A stretch of DNA of 64,000 nucleotides from positions 248,001 through 312,000 of the forward strand of contig QXXF01000001.1 of the NCBI GenBank assembly GCA_009911365.1, in the 5' to 3' direction. The notes below the pieces were generated by a model that made no database searches, was not told where the DNA came from, and was given only the letters and a program-made list of their open reading frames with translations. Positions 9,258 to 17,918 of the stretch are shown here, piece by piece. Every line of letters begins with the position of its first letter. Positions within the stretch are counted from its first letter, which is position 1. This stretch comes from Clostridiales bacterium. GTDB taxonomy: Bacteria; Bacillota; Clostridia; Peptostreptococcales; Anaerovoracaceae. The translations under genes were made by a program, and so were the position numbers.

Positions 9258-10292
9258 TCACCAGTTCTTTCCTTTCGTCTTTTTCAGGAGGTAAATGAAA
9301 AACGGTCCTCCTACGATAGCGGTCACGATCCCCAGAGGGATCTCCGCTCCTGTGATGGTCCGGCAGATGGTATCCACGAAAACCATGAAACAGGCTCCTA
9401 TGGAAATACTCGCCGGGATCAGCCATTTGTTATCGCTGCCAATGACCATCCTGCACATGTGAGGCACCACCAGCCCCACCCAGCCGATCACGCCGCTGAC
9501 GCAGACCGCGCCCGCGGTTGCCAGAGTAGCAAGCCCAATGACAATCCCTTTGTTAAGGCCCACATTCAGCCCCAATGTTCTGGCCTCCCTGTCTCCCATG
9601 GACAGCACGTTGAGCCGCCACCGAAAAAGGATCATGCCGATGATGCCCACCACCATAGGAATCGCGGAAAAGAGCAGTTCTTCTGATTTTGTGGAAGCCA
9701 GGCTGCCCATGAGCCAAAAGGTGATAGCTGGGAGCTGGCTATAAGGGTCCGCGATATATTTCAGCAGAGAAAGGAGCGCGGAAAAAATAGATTGTATGAT
9801 CGTGCCGCCCAAAACCAGGGTGATGGTAGGCGTGCCGCCGCTGACCTTTCCCGTCAAGTAAGCCAGCACCACGGCCAGTGTCCCAAAGCCAAAGGAAAAA
9901 ACAGCTGTCATGGTCATACTGTTAAAGAGCAGGATGGAAAGGGCCGCTCCAAATCCCGCTCCGTTAGAAACGCCCAGCATGCCGCTGGAAACCAAAGGAT
10001 TTCGGAACAAGCTCTGAAAGCAGGCCCCGCTCACTGCGAGAGAAGCTCCCACTAAAAGGCCCTGCAGTGCTCTTGGTACTCGAAGATTCATGACAACAGA
10101 AAACACCTGGTCATTCACCCCCAGGTCCGTGCCAAAGGCCGCTGTCCAAAAGCTCTTGCAAACATCTCCCGCGCTGACGCTATATCTGCCAACGCAGACA
10201 GCCGCCAGAAAGAAAAAGATCGGCAGCAGAACCAGGACCGCAGCTTTTATCAAGTTGTGTTCCTTATGCTGTTCCGTCACTTCCCGCTCCAT
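9258..10292 (-). CDS. ABC transporter permease, FecCD family
   Basis: 344 residues, very hydrophobic, with about ten predicted transmembrane helices and the FecCD hallmark segments: RVPRALQGLLVGASLAVSGA near residue 70, ISAALLSLLKY-like loops, and GxxxGWVGLVVPHMCRMV near residue 255. It forms the channel for an iron-chelate, cobalamin or oxyanion substrate. Its start overlaps the TiaS-like gene by 29 bases. An alternative GTG start four codons in (10280) has a better ribosome site (GGAGCGGGAA), so the true start may be there. Confidence 0.92.
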   Translation of the reverse strand: MEREVTEQHKEHNLIKAAVLVLLPIFFFLAAVCVGRYSVSAGDVCKSFWTAAFGTDLGVNDQVFSVVMNLRVPRALQGLLVGASLAVSGACFQSLFRNPLVSSGMLGVSNGAGFGAALSILLFNSMTMTAVFSFGFGTLAVVLAYLTGKVSGGTPTITLVLGGTIIQSIFSALLSLLKYIADPYSQLPAITFWLMGSLASTKSEELLFSAIPMVVGIIGMILFRWRLNVLSMGDREARTLGLNVGLNKGIVIGLATLATAGAVCVSGVIGWVGLVVPHMCRMVIGSDNKWLIPASISIGACFMVFVDTICRTITGAEIPLGIVTAIVGGPFFIYLLKKTKGKNW

Positions 10293-11166
10293 TCACGCAG
10301 AGAAAACCATCTGCTGTCCAGCGCCTGTAAAGACAGTTGTAGCAGGCGTTCTCGCTCTCCCCATAACATTCTTCCAAATCATTGTCCGGCTGAAAGTTCT
10401 CACAGGCAGTGGTCCAAGTACTGATCCGTTTGTCACCCTGATAAAGGTCTTTCTTCGTGCAGGCAACATATCTGTCCCCCTGCTCTTTCGCAATGAGTGT
10501 CTTTTTGTGATCCAGCATCGCCAGTTTTAGCTGCTTTTCCACATAGATTTCCTGCTGGTCTTCCAGCGCCCTTCCATGAAAGTCCAGAACCTGCTGAATC
10601 CCCATCATGGTTTTCCACTGAGAAACCGTGTAAGACATCCCTGCGTACTGGCTGCCCTTTCCGCCTCGAAACGTCCCATCACAGCCTGAGAGCCGCAGCC
10701 CCACGCCTGCCAGCGCGCCGATGACTCCAATACCTGTTCCTCCATATTCTTCCAGAATCGTCCCGCCGATCTCACTGGCCAGCTGGTACGCCTCTTCCTT
10801 TTTGATGACCTCCTGCTGCGCCCTTTTTCCATAAGCGATCAGTCGGTCAGGCTGGAGCAGTTGGTCCAGTCCGCAGAGACAAAGTCCTGGGTCAGAAGTT
10901 TCCGCCATGTTTTCCAGCAGGATTTTTTCTGCTTCCTTTTTCACTTCATTGACTTCCACGCCTTCTATGTCAGCAACCATGCACATAGAGCTGTTGTGGG
11001 AGGTGTAATCAATATCTTCGTGGAGCAGCAGCTGGTGCCGGGTCACTCCCTGCTCCAGCCTGCCGCCCATTTCCTGGATCCGCTGCGCGATCTTGTCCGC
11101 GATTTTTCCTGTGCTGGTGCTTTTGGTCAAATCGTCTGTGTCATCTATGCAAACGTATAGTTTCAT
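10264..11166 (-). CDS. Stand-alone TiaS-like (IDDTD motif) protein
   Basis: 300 residues. The N-terminus MKLYVCIDDTDDLTKSTSTG matches the start of TiaS, the archaeal tRNA(Ile2) agmatinylcytidine synthetase, whose N-terminal domain carries the same IDDTD motif. A glycine-rich middle (EYGGTGIGVIGALAGVGLRLSG) follows, and the C-terminus has a CYNCLYRRW...C cluster that could bind a metal. The full archaeal enzyme is longer with OB-fold and zinc-ribbon parts; those are not evident, so tRNA modification should not be assumed. It is coupled by ATGA to the surface-protein gene before it and overlaps the permease after it, so its job probably relates to the transported substrate. Confidence 0.7.
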   Translation of the reverse strand: MKLYVCIDDTDDLTKSTSTGKIADKIAQRIQEMGGRLEQGVTRHQLLLHEDIDYTSHNSSMCMVADIEGVEVNEVKKEAEKILLENMAETSDPGLCLCGLDQLLQPDRLIAYGKRAQQEVIKKEEAYQLASEIGGTILEEYGGTGIGVIGALAGVGLRLSGCDGTFRGGKGSQYAGMSYTVSQWKTMMGIQQVLDFHGRALEDQQEIYVEKQLKLAMLDHKKTLIAKEQGDRYVACTKKDLYQGDKRISTWTTACENFQPDNDLEECYGESENACYNCLYRRWTADGFLCVNGAGSDGTA

Positions 11167-14100
11167 TTCTTTTTCCCTTTACCTTTTACTTTGTAAGAAG
11201 CCGCCGTTGAATAAGCCCCGTACACTTTTTTTCCCTTGATGGTCCGATAAGCACGCACTTTAAAGTAGTATTTCTTGCCCTTTTTCAGTTTGCTGACAGT
11301 CCAGTTCTTTTTCTTCGGACCTTTGACTGTTTTCACGGCTTTGTAGCCTTTGTTCTTTTTCAGGGAGCGGTAGACCGTATAACCGCTGGCTCCGTTAACT
11401 GTTTTCCAGGACACCGTGGCTTTTTGCGCGCCGCCTTTTTTCGCTTTCTTCGCTTTCACGCCTTTGACCTTTGCCAGGACCGGCTTGACGGAAACGATGT
11501 TGGAATAAGCGCCGGCATACGTGTCACCTGCTGTTTTATAAGCCCGGACTTTATAACAATATGTAGTGCCTGTGGCGAGCCCTGTGTCCGGGCAGCTCCT
11601 TGCAGAAGCGGTCAATGTCCTGATCTTCGAGTAAGAGCCGTTTTTCTTCACAGCTCGGAACACTTCGTATCCAGACGCGCCGCTGACAGTTGACCAGGTG
11701 AGGTTTACTTTGTTGTAGCCGGTTGCCGCTGCTCTCAGGGTTGGCGCGGCAGGCGCCTGTGATTCTCTAGCTTTCCCAGTCACAGTAACTGCGCATGACG
11801 CAGTGACCTTTCCGTTCGCGGCAGCCGCTGTGATCACCGCGCTCCCGGCTTTTCCCCCAGTGACAGTGGTGGTCTTTCCTCGTTCCGGACTGACGGACGC
11901 TACTGATGGATTAGAGGAGCTCCATGTAACAGTATCACTGTTGTTACCATATATGGTCACAGTGGCTGTCAGCGTTCCGGTTCCTGACGGAGCCAATTCC
12001 ATTGTTGGCTTGCTCAGAGCCATGGATACCTGGGAAATGATCTTGTAATTCTTCCATCCCACGGCAGATTTATAGGCCTCAACGCTTCCTGGCGGAACCG
12101 CGATCGTCTTATTCTCGTCAGGGAACAGGGTGTTGTTATATTCCGGCGGAACCGCAGCGTTGCTGATGATCATGTCCGATAGAGACTTGCACTCCTGAAA
12201 CGCATTGTTGCCAATAGCAGTCAGGCTTTTTGGCAAAACAATGGTTTCCAGTTTCGCGCATCCGGCAAACGCGCTGTCTCCCAGATTCTCAATGTTCTCT
12301 GGCAAGTCGATTTTCTTTAAACAGATTCTGTTTTTAAAGTAATTGGACTTTACCCGATTGTCTTCCAGGTTGGCCTCGGACAAATCAATAGCGGTCGCCT
12401 GCAGGCAATTCTGCTGCAGCCAGGCGATATCTTCCGTCCTTGTCAGCGCTGCGCCTGCAGCCGTACGAATCACCAGCGTATCCACTTGGCTTTCATCCCT
12501 GCCATCCTGTTTCATTTGTTTTTTCGCGGACCCCGCTAACGCGCCTGCCTGAACATTGGAAACGGTCAACACTCGTTCTGGCCCGGCCTTGATATTATAT
12601 TTGCGCCAGCCCTCCGCGGCTTTATATGCCTTTTCACAGCCATAAGGCACCTGGATGGTCTTTACACTGGATCCCTGGAAAGAATCACCCATTGTTTCCA
12701 CATAGCTTGGGGGATCCACTGCCCATACCTTTAAAGTCTCCGGCAAGCTGGAACAGTTCTGGAAAGCGTTTACCCCAAGAGAGGTGATTGATGGAGGCAA
12801 TTCGATATCTTTCAGATTGACGCACCCGGCAAACGCGCTGGGGCCGATTCCTTTCAGTGTCTTTGGAAGAACGATTTTCTCCAGGACCGTGTTGTCTTGA
12901 AAATCCAATATTAAATTTCCATCGGAATCCTTTTCCGTGCATTCTGCCTTAAATAAATCCAAGGATTTCAGACCAGGCAGATCTTTGATGTAAGTAAAAT
13001 CAGCCTCGTTCAAAGAAACTCCCTTTGAACAGGTGACTGTGAGAGCAGTGATGTCTCCTCCTGTTTGATGCGCCTGTTCCACTATTTCCTTTAACGCCCC
13101 TGACTCGGAAAGATTCACAGCAACGCCTTCTCCCTGCCATCCCACAGTGATTGGCACCGTCGCGTTTTTTTCCATTCTAGTATTATTTGTTGTTGCTGTG
13201 GCCGTCAACGTGGCTTGGCCTGGATAATTGGCTGTCCACTGTCCAGTGTTTGGATTCACGGACAAGCATCCGTTTTCTGGAGAAACGCTCCATGTCACCC
13301 TGTACTTCTTGGTTTCCTTGGGAACAACCGTGACAGCCGCTGACGCTCTGCCGGTTTCTCCCACCTGAGGCGCTAGTTCCATGTCATTGATTTGAATGTC
13401 TTCGATCCCCACAAAGACAGAATCCTGAAAGTCCTGCAGCGCCTGATATAATGTGTCGGCGGCGTGTTCATCGCCACTATTTGACGCAGCGAGCGCCTCC
13501 TGTAATTCTGTTTTTTTCGCTTCTGGATATTTTCCCCATTTATCTTTCTCTGCCGCATTATCTTCATAAGTTTCGGCGCTACCTAAAACCTGTTCCACTT
13601 CTTTTTGAACCTCAGTAAGTGGAGGCACGCTGTTTACATGAAAGTTGAATCTGATATCCGCACCAAGTATTTTGGATGTATTATTGCCGCAGACTTTGGC
13701 ACCGAAAATCAGCACATAATCGCCTGTCTTCAACAGGCCTTTTTCTGTGCCAATAGCGATCCAGCCTTCATCGCCTGTTGCTTCGTCTGCCTTCTTGCCG
13801 CCAAAATATTTCAGCGTGTCATCACTAGATTTCGCGATCGGATTTCCTTGTTTATCTTCTATTCGAATATGCTGCATGCAATTTTGGCGAAAATTTGCCC
13901 CATCGCCAAAGTTATTCATTCCCGAATCCATGGTAAAGGTAAACTTTACACCATTGGTGCCATCTATCGGAACATTAATGTTATTTTCATAATAGTCCTG
14001 CTGATTTACTGCGGTACGAAGCACTGTGATGTTCGAAGGATCCAGCATTTTCAATTTGTTTATTTTCTCCGCACCCTCTGCCCCTATGCCCTGCCAGCCA

Positions 14101-14204
14101 TATTCCGACCCAGCCGCATATGCGGCTGGAGCCGGAATGATGGTCATAAGCATGGTCACAAGGAGCAGCACTGCTAAAAGTTTCTGCCTTGCGATTTTTT
14201 CCAT
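11163..14204 (-). CDS. Large secreted protein: GMNN domain, Big_2, BspA-type LRRs, Fn3 repeats
   Basis: About 1013 residues. Signal peptide (LLAVLLLVTMLMTIIPAPAAYA), then a domain shared with its neighbours (FTFTMDSGMNNF to ADIRFNFHV, about 85-200), a FIVAR-like helical stretch, an Ig-like region, two blocks of BspA-type leucine-rich repeats (SAFAGCVNLKDIELP and SAFAGCAKLETIVLP, about 420-720), a Big_2 Ig-like domain, and two fibronectin type III domains rich in lysine ending VKGKGKKK. No LPXTG sorting signal is seen; the basic tail may bind the wall. The start at 14204 (MEKIARQ) has ribosome site AGGAG; a GTG three codons earlier lacks room for one. It is the last surface protein before the importer genes. 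Confidence 0.85.
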   Translation of the reverse strand: MEKIARQKLLAVLLLVTMLMTIIPAPAAYAAGSEYGWQGIGAEGAEKINKLKMLDPSNITVLRTAVNQQDYYENNINVPIDGTNGVKFTFTMDSGMNNFGDGANFRQNCMQHIRIEDKQGNPIAKSSDDTLKYFGGKKADEATGDEGWIAIGTEKGLLKTGDYVLIFGAKVCGNNTSKILGADIRFNFHVNSVPPLTEVQKEVEQVLGSAETYEDNAAEKDKWGKYPEAKKTELQEALAASNSGDEHAADTLYQALQDFQDSVFVGIEDIQINDMELAPQVGETGRASAAVTVVPKETKKYRVTWSVSPENGCLSVNPNTGQWTANYPGQATLTATATTNNTRMEKNATVPITVGWQGEGVAVNLSESGALKEIVEQAHQTGGDITALTVTCSKGVSLNEADFTYIKDLPGLKSLDLFKAECTEKDSDGNLILDFQDNTVLEKIVLPKTLKGIGPSAFAGCVNLKDIELPPSITSLGVNAFQNCSSLPETLKVWAVDPPSYVETMGDSFQGSSVKTIQVPYGCEKAYKAAEGWRKYNIKAGPERVLTVSNVQAGALAGSAKKQMKQDGRDESQVDTLVIRTAAGAALTRTEDIAWLQQNCLQATAIDLSEANLEDNRVKSNYFKNRICLKKIDLPENIENLGDSAFAGCAKLETIVLPKSLTAIGNNAFQECKSLSDMIISNAAVPPEYNNTLFPDENKTIAVPPGSVEAYKSAVGWKNYKIISQVSMALSKPTMELAPSGTGTLTATVTIYGNNSDTVTWSSSNPSVASVSPERGKTTTVTGGKAGSAVITAAAANGKVTASCAVTVTGKARESQAPAAPTLRAAATGYNKVNLTWSTVSGASGYEVFRAVKKNGSYSKIRTLTASARSCPDTGLATGTTYCYKVRAYKTAGDTYAGAYSNIVSVKPVLAKVKGVKAKKAKKGGAQKATVSWKTVNGASGYTVYRSLKKNKGYKAVKTVKGPKKKNWTVSKLKKGKKYYFKVRAYRTIKGKKVYGAYSTAASYKVKGKGKKK

Positions 14205-14222
14205 ATTACGCACTCCTGTTTT

Positions 14223-16880
14223 CTACTTTGTCCTCACCTTTTTTACTGGCGTATAGTTGCCATAAATCTTCTTGCCTTTTTCCAAATAGTAAGCCCTTGC
14301 TTTGTAGTAGTAGGTTTTCTTGGCTTTGACTTTGGTATCTGTCCAGTTTTGCTTGATTGTCACCCTGACTTTGAAGTAAGGGCCGTTTTTCTTGTCTGCT
14401 CTCCACAGCTCATATCTGTCCGCGCCGCTGACCTTGCTCCAGGAAAGCTTTACCTTTTTCTTCCCTGCTTTCGCAGTCAGCTTGGCAATTTTCTCTGGCT
14501 GCGCCTTGGCTGTAAGAACCTTGCTGTATGGCCCGTAGATCTTGCGTCCCTTTTCCGTGCGATATGCCCTTACTTTGTAATTGTATTTTACCTTTGACTG
14601 CAAACCTTTATCTACATAGGAGTTTTTCGTTTTGTCGCTGATTTTTCTGTAAACGCCATTTTTTGAATCCGAACGGCGCAGTTCATACTTGTCCGCATCA
14701 CTGATTTTGCTCCAGGACAAGCTGATCTGGTGCTTTCCTGTTCTTGCTTTGAGCACAGGTGTCTTTGCCGTTATTTTCACAGAAACCGCTTTGCTAAAGT
14801 CACTGTAAAGGGTTTTGCCCTCCAGCGTTTGGAACGCTCTGACCTTGTAATAGTAGGTTTTCTTTGATTTCAGTCCTTTATCTGTGTATGTAACCGCTGC
14901 TTTGGCACAAAGCCTTTCATACTTGCCGTCTTGAGATTCGGCTCTCCACAACTCGTATCCGCTGGCACCGCTCACTGGCTCCCAAGAAATCGCTGCTTGA
15001 TTTGGTTTGTTGGCCTGAGCTTTCACGGTTTTCACCGCATCCAGCGCGTTTGCATCCACTGGAGGGGTCGTAGGCCCGGTCGGCTTTGTTCCTGGCGTTT
15101 GCGCCTTTTCTTTCACAGTGACCTGGCACTGACTAGTCAGTTCCGTTCCTTTCACTTTCACAGTGATCATAGTGCTCCCGGCTTTCACCGCTGTCACAGT
15201 TCCCTGTTCGTCCACTGTGGCCACGGCTGGGTCAGAGGAAGTCCATTCCAACTCCGTCTGGTCGCTGTCCTCTGGCTCTACGGTTCCTGTCAATTTGACC
15301 GTGTCTCCCTGATCCAGGCTGACTTTGGATTGATCCAAGGAAACGCCAGCCGCATTGACAAAGGATTTTGTCGTGAAAAAGTAGATGGTCTGTTTGGCCC
15401 TCTGTCTTTTGACCGATGTCGGCTTGTGCGGTGCGTATACTTCTTTATCAAAGACTAGGGCGTAGCTCTTGTCATGCTCTAAGAGTCCTGCTTCTGGCAC
15501 GATCGTCATATCCACCTGCCCATAGCCTCGATCTTCATATCCTTCCACATAACCGTACTTCGGATCGTCCTGGAGTTCATAGCCATCTTTCCAAGACGCT
15601 ACTTTTTTCCCAAGAGTCGTTCCCTCTGCTTCATAGAGATTGACGTGGCTCAGAACCAGCTCTTCATATTGTGGAAATTGTTCTGCCTCTAGCTGGTTGG
15701 CCCCTCCTGGTTTCTCAGATGCCACTTTGAACGAGAAGGCCAGCTTTTTCAGATCAACATAATTGTTCAAATGATTCTCGTAATACACCTGATTGTAGGA
15801 TTGGTTCTGCGCATTGAAACCTAGCAGTTCCACATAAGTGCTTCCCTGGTGTTCTGTAATCGGCCGCAGACCTTTGGTCTGATCCGGTGAAACGCCGGTG
15901 CCGGTGATGGTTATGGGAAACTCGGTTTGATATAAGTCTCCAGCAGAAAAATAGAGCATGATCGTTCCATCGGCCTTAGCGGTCAGCTCCACTGAAGATG
16001 TATCGGCATTTACCTGAGCGACTGCGGAATTCGTAGTTGTGAACCAGCTAGTCCACAAAGACGGTAACACCGTACCCTTATTATAATATTGCAGTGTCAT
16101 TGTCTCGTTTTCTTTGGCTGTCCAGGAAATACCCTGGCTGGGATCGATCCACGTTCCGCCTGCCCAAGGCCCTCCGTCTGTGTAAAAACCATTTTGGGAA
16201 ACTGTCACGTTGCAAGTATCTTGATAAGTTCCATTCTGCGCTGTAATCGTGGTCTTCCCTGTCGCGATACCTTTCACAAGGCCATTTCCATCAACAGCGG
16301 CAATACTCGAATCACCTGTTGACCAAGTCGTTCCCTCTCCAGTTGGATTGCCTGGGACCTTTAAGGTCAGCTGGTGTTCCTCTCCCAATGACAGGCTGAT
16401 ATTTTTAGAACTAAGCGTGGCGGTATCTTTAATTGTCGTGCCCTTAGACTGCTCCCAGCCATCATCAGGCAAAGATAGCGTCAAAGTTAGATCACCAGCT
16501 TTTTTGGGTATAAAATAGAAAAACACGGTGCAATAAGATGAAGAAGGCTTCTTTGGCGTCATTTCAGTATTAACAATTGCATTTGGCTCACTCGGATCAA
16601 AAATTTCAAGATCGCTCGAAATAATCTTAATATTCTCTTTGACATATTGATAACATTGCTCCTGCAGATCAATGCCTGATGCCTTAAGCCACATCTGAAA
16701 GTACCCCTGATTACCGACTGTTGTTCCACCGTTAGTATATGAGCGAAACATAATGTCTTTATCGCTAACATTACCAGGGTAGCCTCCCGCATGCGCTTGT
16801 GCCGCACCCATGCTATTCCACATTACGATCATCATAAAACAGCATATGAAAATCTTTATTTTTTTTAGATATATATCCAT
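14223..16880 (-). CDS. Large secreted Ig-like/Fn3 surface protein
   Basis: About 885 residues. A signal peptide (KIKIFICCFMMIVMWNSMGAAQAHA) is followed by an N-terminal beta domain, Big_2 Ig-like domains (TTWSTGDSSIAAVDGNG; LEWTSSDPAVATVDEQG), a middle domain that may be a diverged member of the GMNN family (LAFSFKVASEKPGGANQ to QTIYFFTTKSF), and three consecutive Fn3-like repeats with the signature YYYKVRA / YNYKVRAYRTEKGRKIYG. The C-terminus is very basic. The start at 16880 is set by a strong AAGGAAGG site; an upstream in-frame ATG has none. A hairpin with a U-tract (16908-16938) precedes it, so it may be transcribed partly by read-through. Confidence 0.83.
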   Translation of the reverse strand: MDIYLKKIKIFICCFMMIVMWNSMGAAQAHAGGYPGNVSDKDIMFRSYTNGGTTVGNQGYFQMWLKASGIDLQEQCYQYVKENIKIISSDLEIFDPSEPNAIVNTEMTPKKPSSSYCTVFFYFIPKKAGDLTLTLSLPDDGWEQSKGTTIKDTATLSSKNISLSLGEEHQLTLKVPGNPTGEGTTWSTGDSSIAAVDGNGLVKGIATGKTTITAQNGTYQDTCNVTVSQNGFYTDGGPWAGGTWIDPSQGISWTAKENETMTLQYYNKGTVLPSLWTSWFTTTNSAVAQVNADTSSVELTAKADGTIMLYFSAGDLYQTEFPITITGTGVSPDQTKGLRPITEHQGSTYVELLGFNAQNQSYNQVYYENHLNNYVDLKKLAFSFKVASEKPGGANQLEAEQFPQYEELVLSHVNLYEAEGTTLGKKVASWKDGYELQDDPKYGYVEGYEDRGYGQVDMTIVPEAGLLEHDKSYALVFDKEVYAPHKPTSVKRQRAKQTIYFFTTKSFVNAAGVSLDQSKVSLDQGDTVKLTGTVEPEDSDQTELEWTSSDPAVATVDEQGTVTAVKAGSTMITVKVKGTELTSQCQVTVKEKAQTPGTKPTGPTTPPVDANALDAVKTVKAQANKPNQAAISWEPVSGASGYELWRAESQDGKYERLCAKAAVTYTDKGLKSKKTYYYKVRAFQTLEGKTLYSDFSKAVSVKITAKTPVLKARTGKHQISLSWSKISDADKYELRRSDSKNGVYRKISDKTKNSYVDKGLQSKVKYNYKVRAYRTEKGRKIYGPYSKVLTAKAQPEKIAKLTAKAGKKKVKLSWSKVSGADRYELWRADKKNGPYFKVRVTIKQNWTDTKVKAKKTYYYKARAYYLEKGKKIYGNYTPVKKVRTK

Positions 16881-16907
16881 AATCGCCTTCCTTTTTATAT
16901 GTTTTCG

Positions 16908-16938
16908 TAAAAAGGGCAGGGCATTGATCACCCTACCC
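16908..16938 (-). terminator. Intra-operon intrinsic terminator
   Basis: On the minus strand, GGGTAGGG and CCCTGCCC pair (one mismatch) around a 9-base loop and are followed by TTTTTA. It lies between the stop at 16959 and the start at 16880, so it likely lowers expression of the genes that follow relative to the two surface proteins before it. Confidence 0.6.
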
Positions 16939-16958
16939 TACTTTATACGTTTTTCTTT

Positions 16959-17819
16959 CTAATTTGTCGTAAAGTTAAAGGAAACTGGTACTCCCAGCGT
17001 CTTGTCCGCACTGTTGCCCTGTACCTCAGCACCAAACTCTAATACATATTCAGTATCTGCGTTCAGCTCCCCTGCTGGAACATTCAGCGTGATCGTCTTA
17101 GAAGTAGCGTCATATCCGCCATAAGTTAGACCTGTCACTACAGCGCTTCCATCTGCGTTCAAAATTTTGATATAAGGCAGACTGCTTTGCTCGAAGACGG
17201 TAGGCTTGAAATTGTTCATGCCAGCGGACATGGTGAATTCAAACTTGTAAACGCCATTTTCCGGAGCAATCGAATTCTCGATTGCGTTTACATATCCTGT
17301 GATCTCTCCAGCTTCGTTTTTCTCAATCTCCAGAACCATGATATCAGATGGCTTTGTCAGCTTCATGGTCTGCCCTTTAGTTCCCTGGAATCCGTACTCC
17401 TCGGTTTCCACGACCGTGACATCCATGGTGGCCGTTGCCAGGAGCGTTGGATTCTCTTCCGTATCCGCTCCGCTGAAAAGCGTTGCCGTAATGGTAGTGG
17501 TTCCTGCGTTCAGTCCAAGAAGTTTCGCGTTTTTCTTGGAAATCGTAGCAACATTTTTGTCACTGCTGCTCCATTCTACATGGTAAGGATCCACTTCTGT
17601 GCTGACTGTGGCGCTCATGGCGATTTCATCCCCCACATAGACGGTTTTCGTCAGTGGATTAATGGTGATGGAATTCTCCACAGCCGTGGCCGCACCATCT
17701 GCTGCCGGTGCGGTAGAAGCGGCGAACGCCATTCCCGGCATCATAGCAAATACCATCATCAGCGACAGCACTACACTAACTATAACTTTATTTTTTCTGG
17801 TTCCTATTCTAGTATTCAT
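16959..17819 (-). CDS. Small secreted protein: Big_2 plus GMNN domain
   Basis: 286 residues: a signal peptide ending MMPGMAFAAS, one Big_2 Ig-like domain (ITINPLTKTVYVGDEIAMSA to ATATMDVTV, about 45-140) and one C-terminal domain shared with the neighbours (YKFEFTMSAGMNNF to VPVSFNFTTN, about 185-286). The latter ends like an SbsA/Big_5 Ig-like domain (LNADTEYVLEFGAEV, FNFTT), so it is probably a variant of that fold. There is no anchor; it is predicted free or wall-associated. This is the minimal form of the family in the cluster and the easiest for defining the domain. The ribosome site AAAGGAGG sits seven bases before ATG 17819. Confidence 0.83.
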   Translation of the reverse strand: MNTRIGTRKNKVIVSVVLSLMMVFAMMPGMAFAASTAPAADGAATAVENSITINPLTKTVYVGDEIAMSATVSTEVDPYHVEWSSSDKNVATISKKNAKLLGLNAGTTTITATLFSGADTEENPTLLATATMDVTVVETEEYGFQGTKGQTMKLTKPSDIMVLEIEKNEAGEITGYVNAIENSIAPENGVYKFEFTMSAGMNNFKPTVFEQSSLPYIKILNADGSAVVTGLTYGGYDATSKTITLNVPAGELNADTEYVLEFGAEVQGNSADKTLGVPVSFNFTTN

Positions 17820-17918
17820 GGGAACCTCCTTTCTTCCTCATTTCACAGAGGAGTATTCTATTACATAAGCACCCGTTATTGAGTGTTTATATCTGATTTA
17901 CAGTTCAGCCTTCACAGC

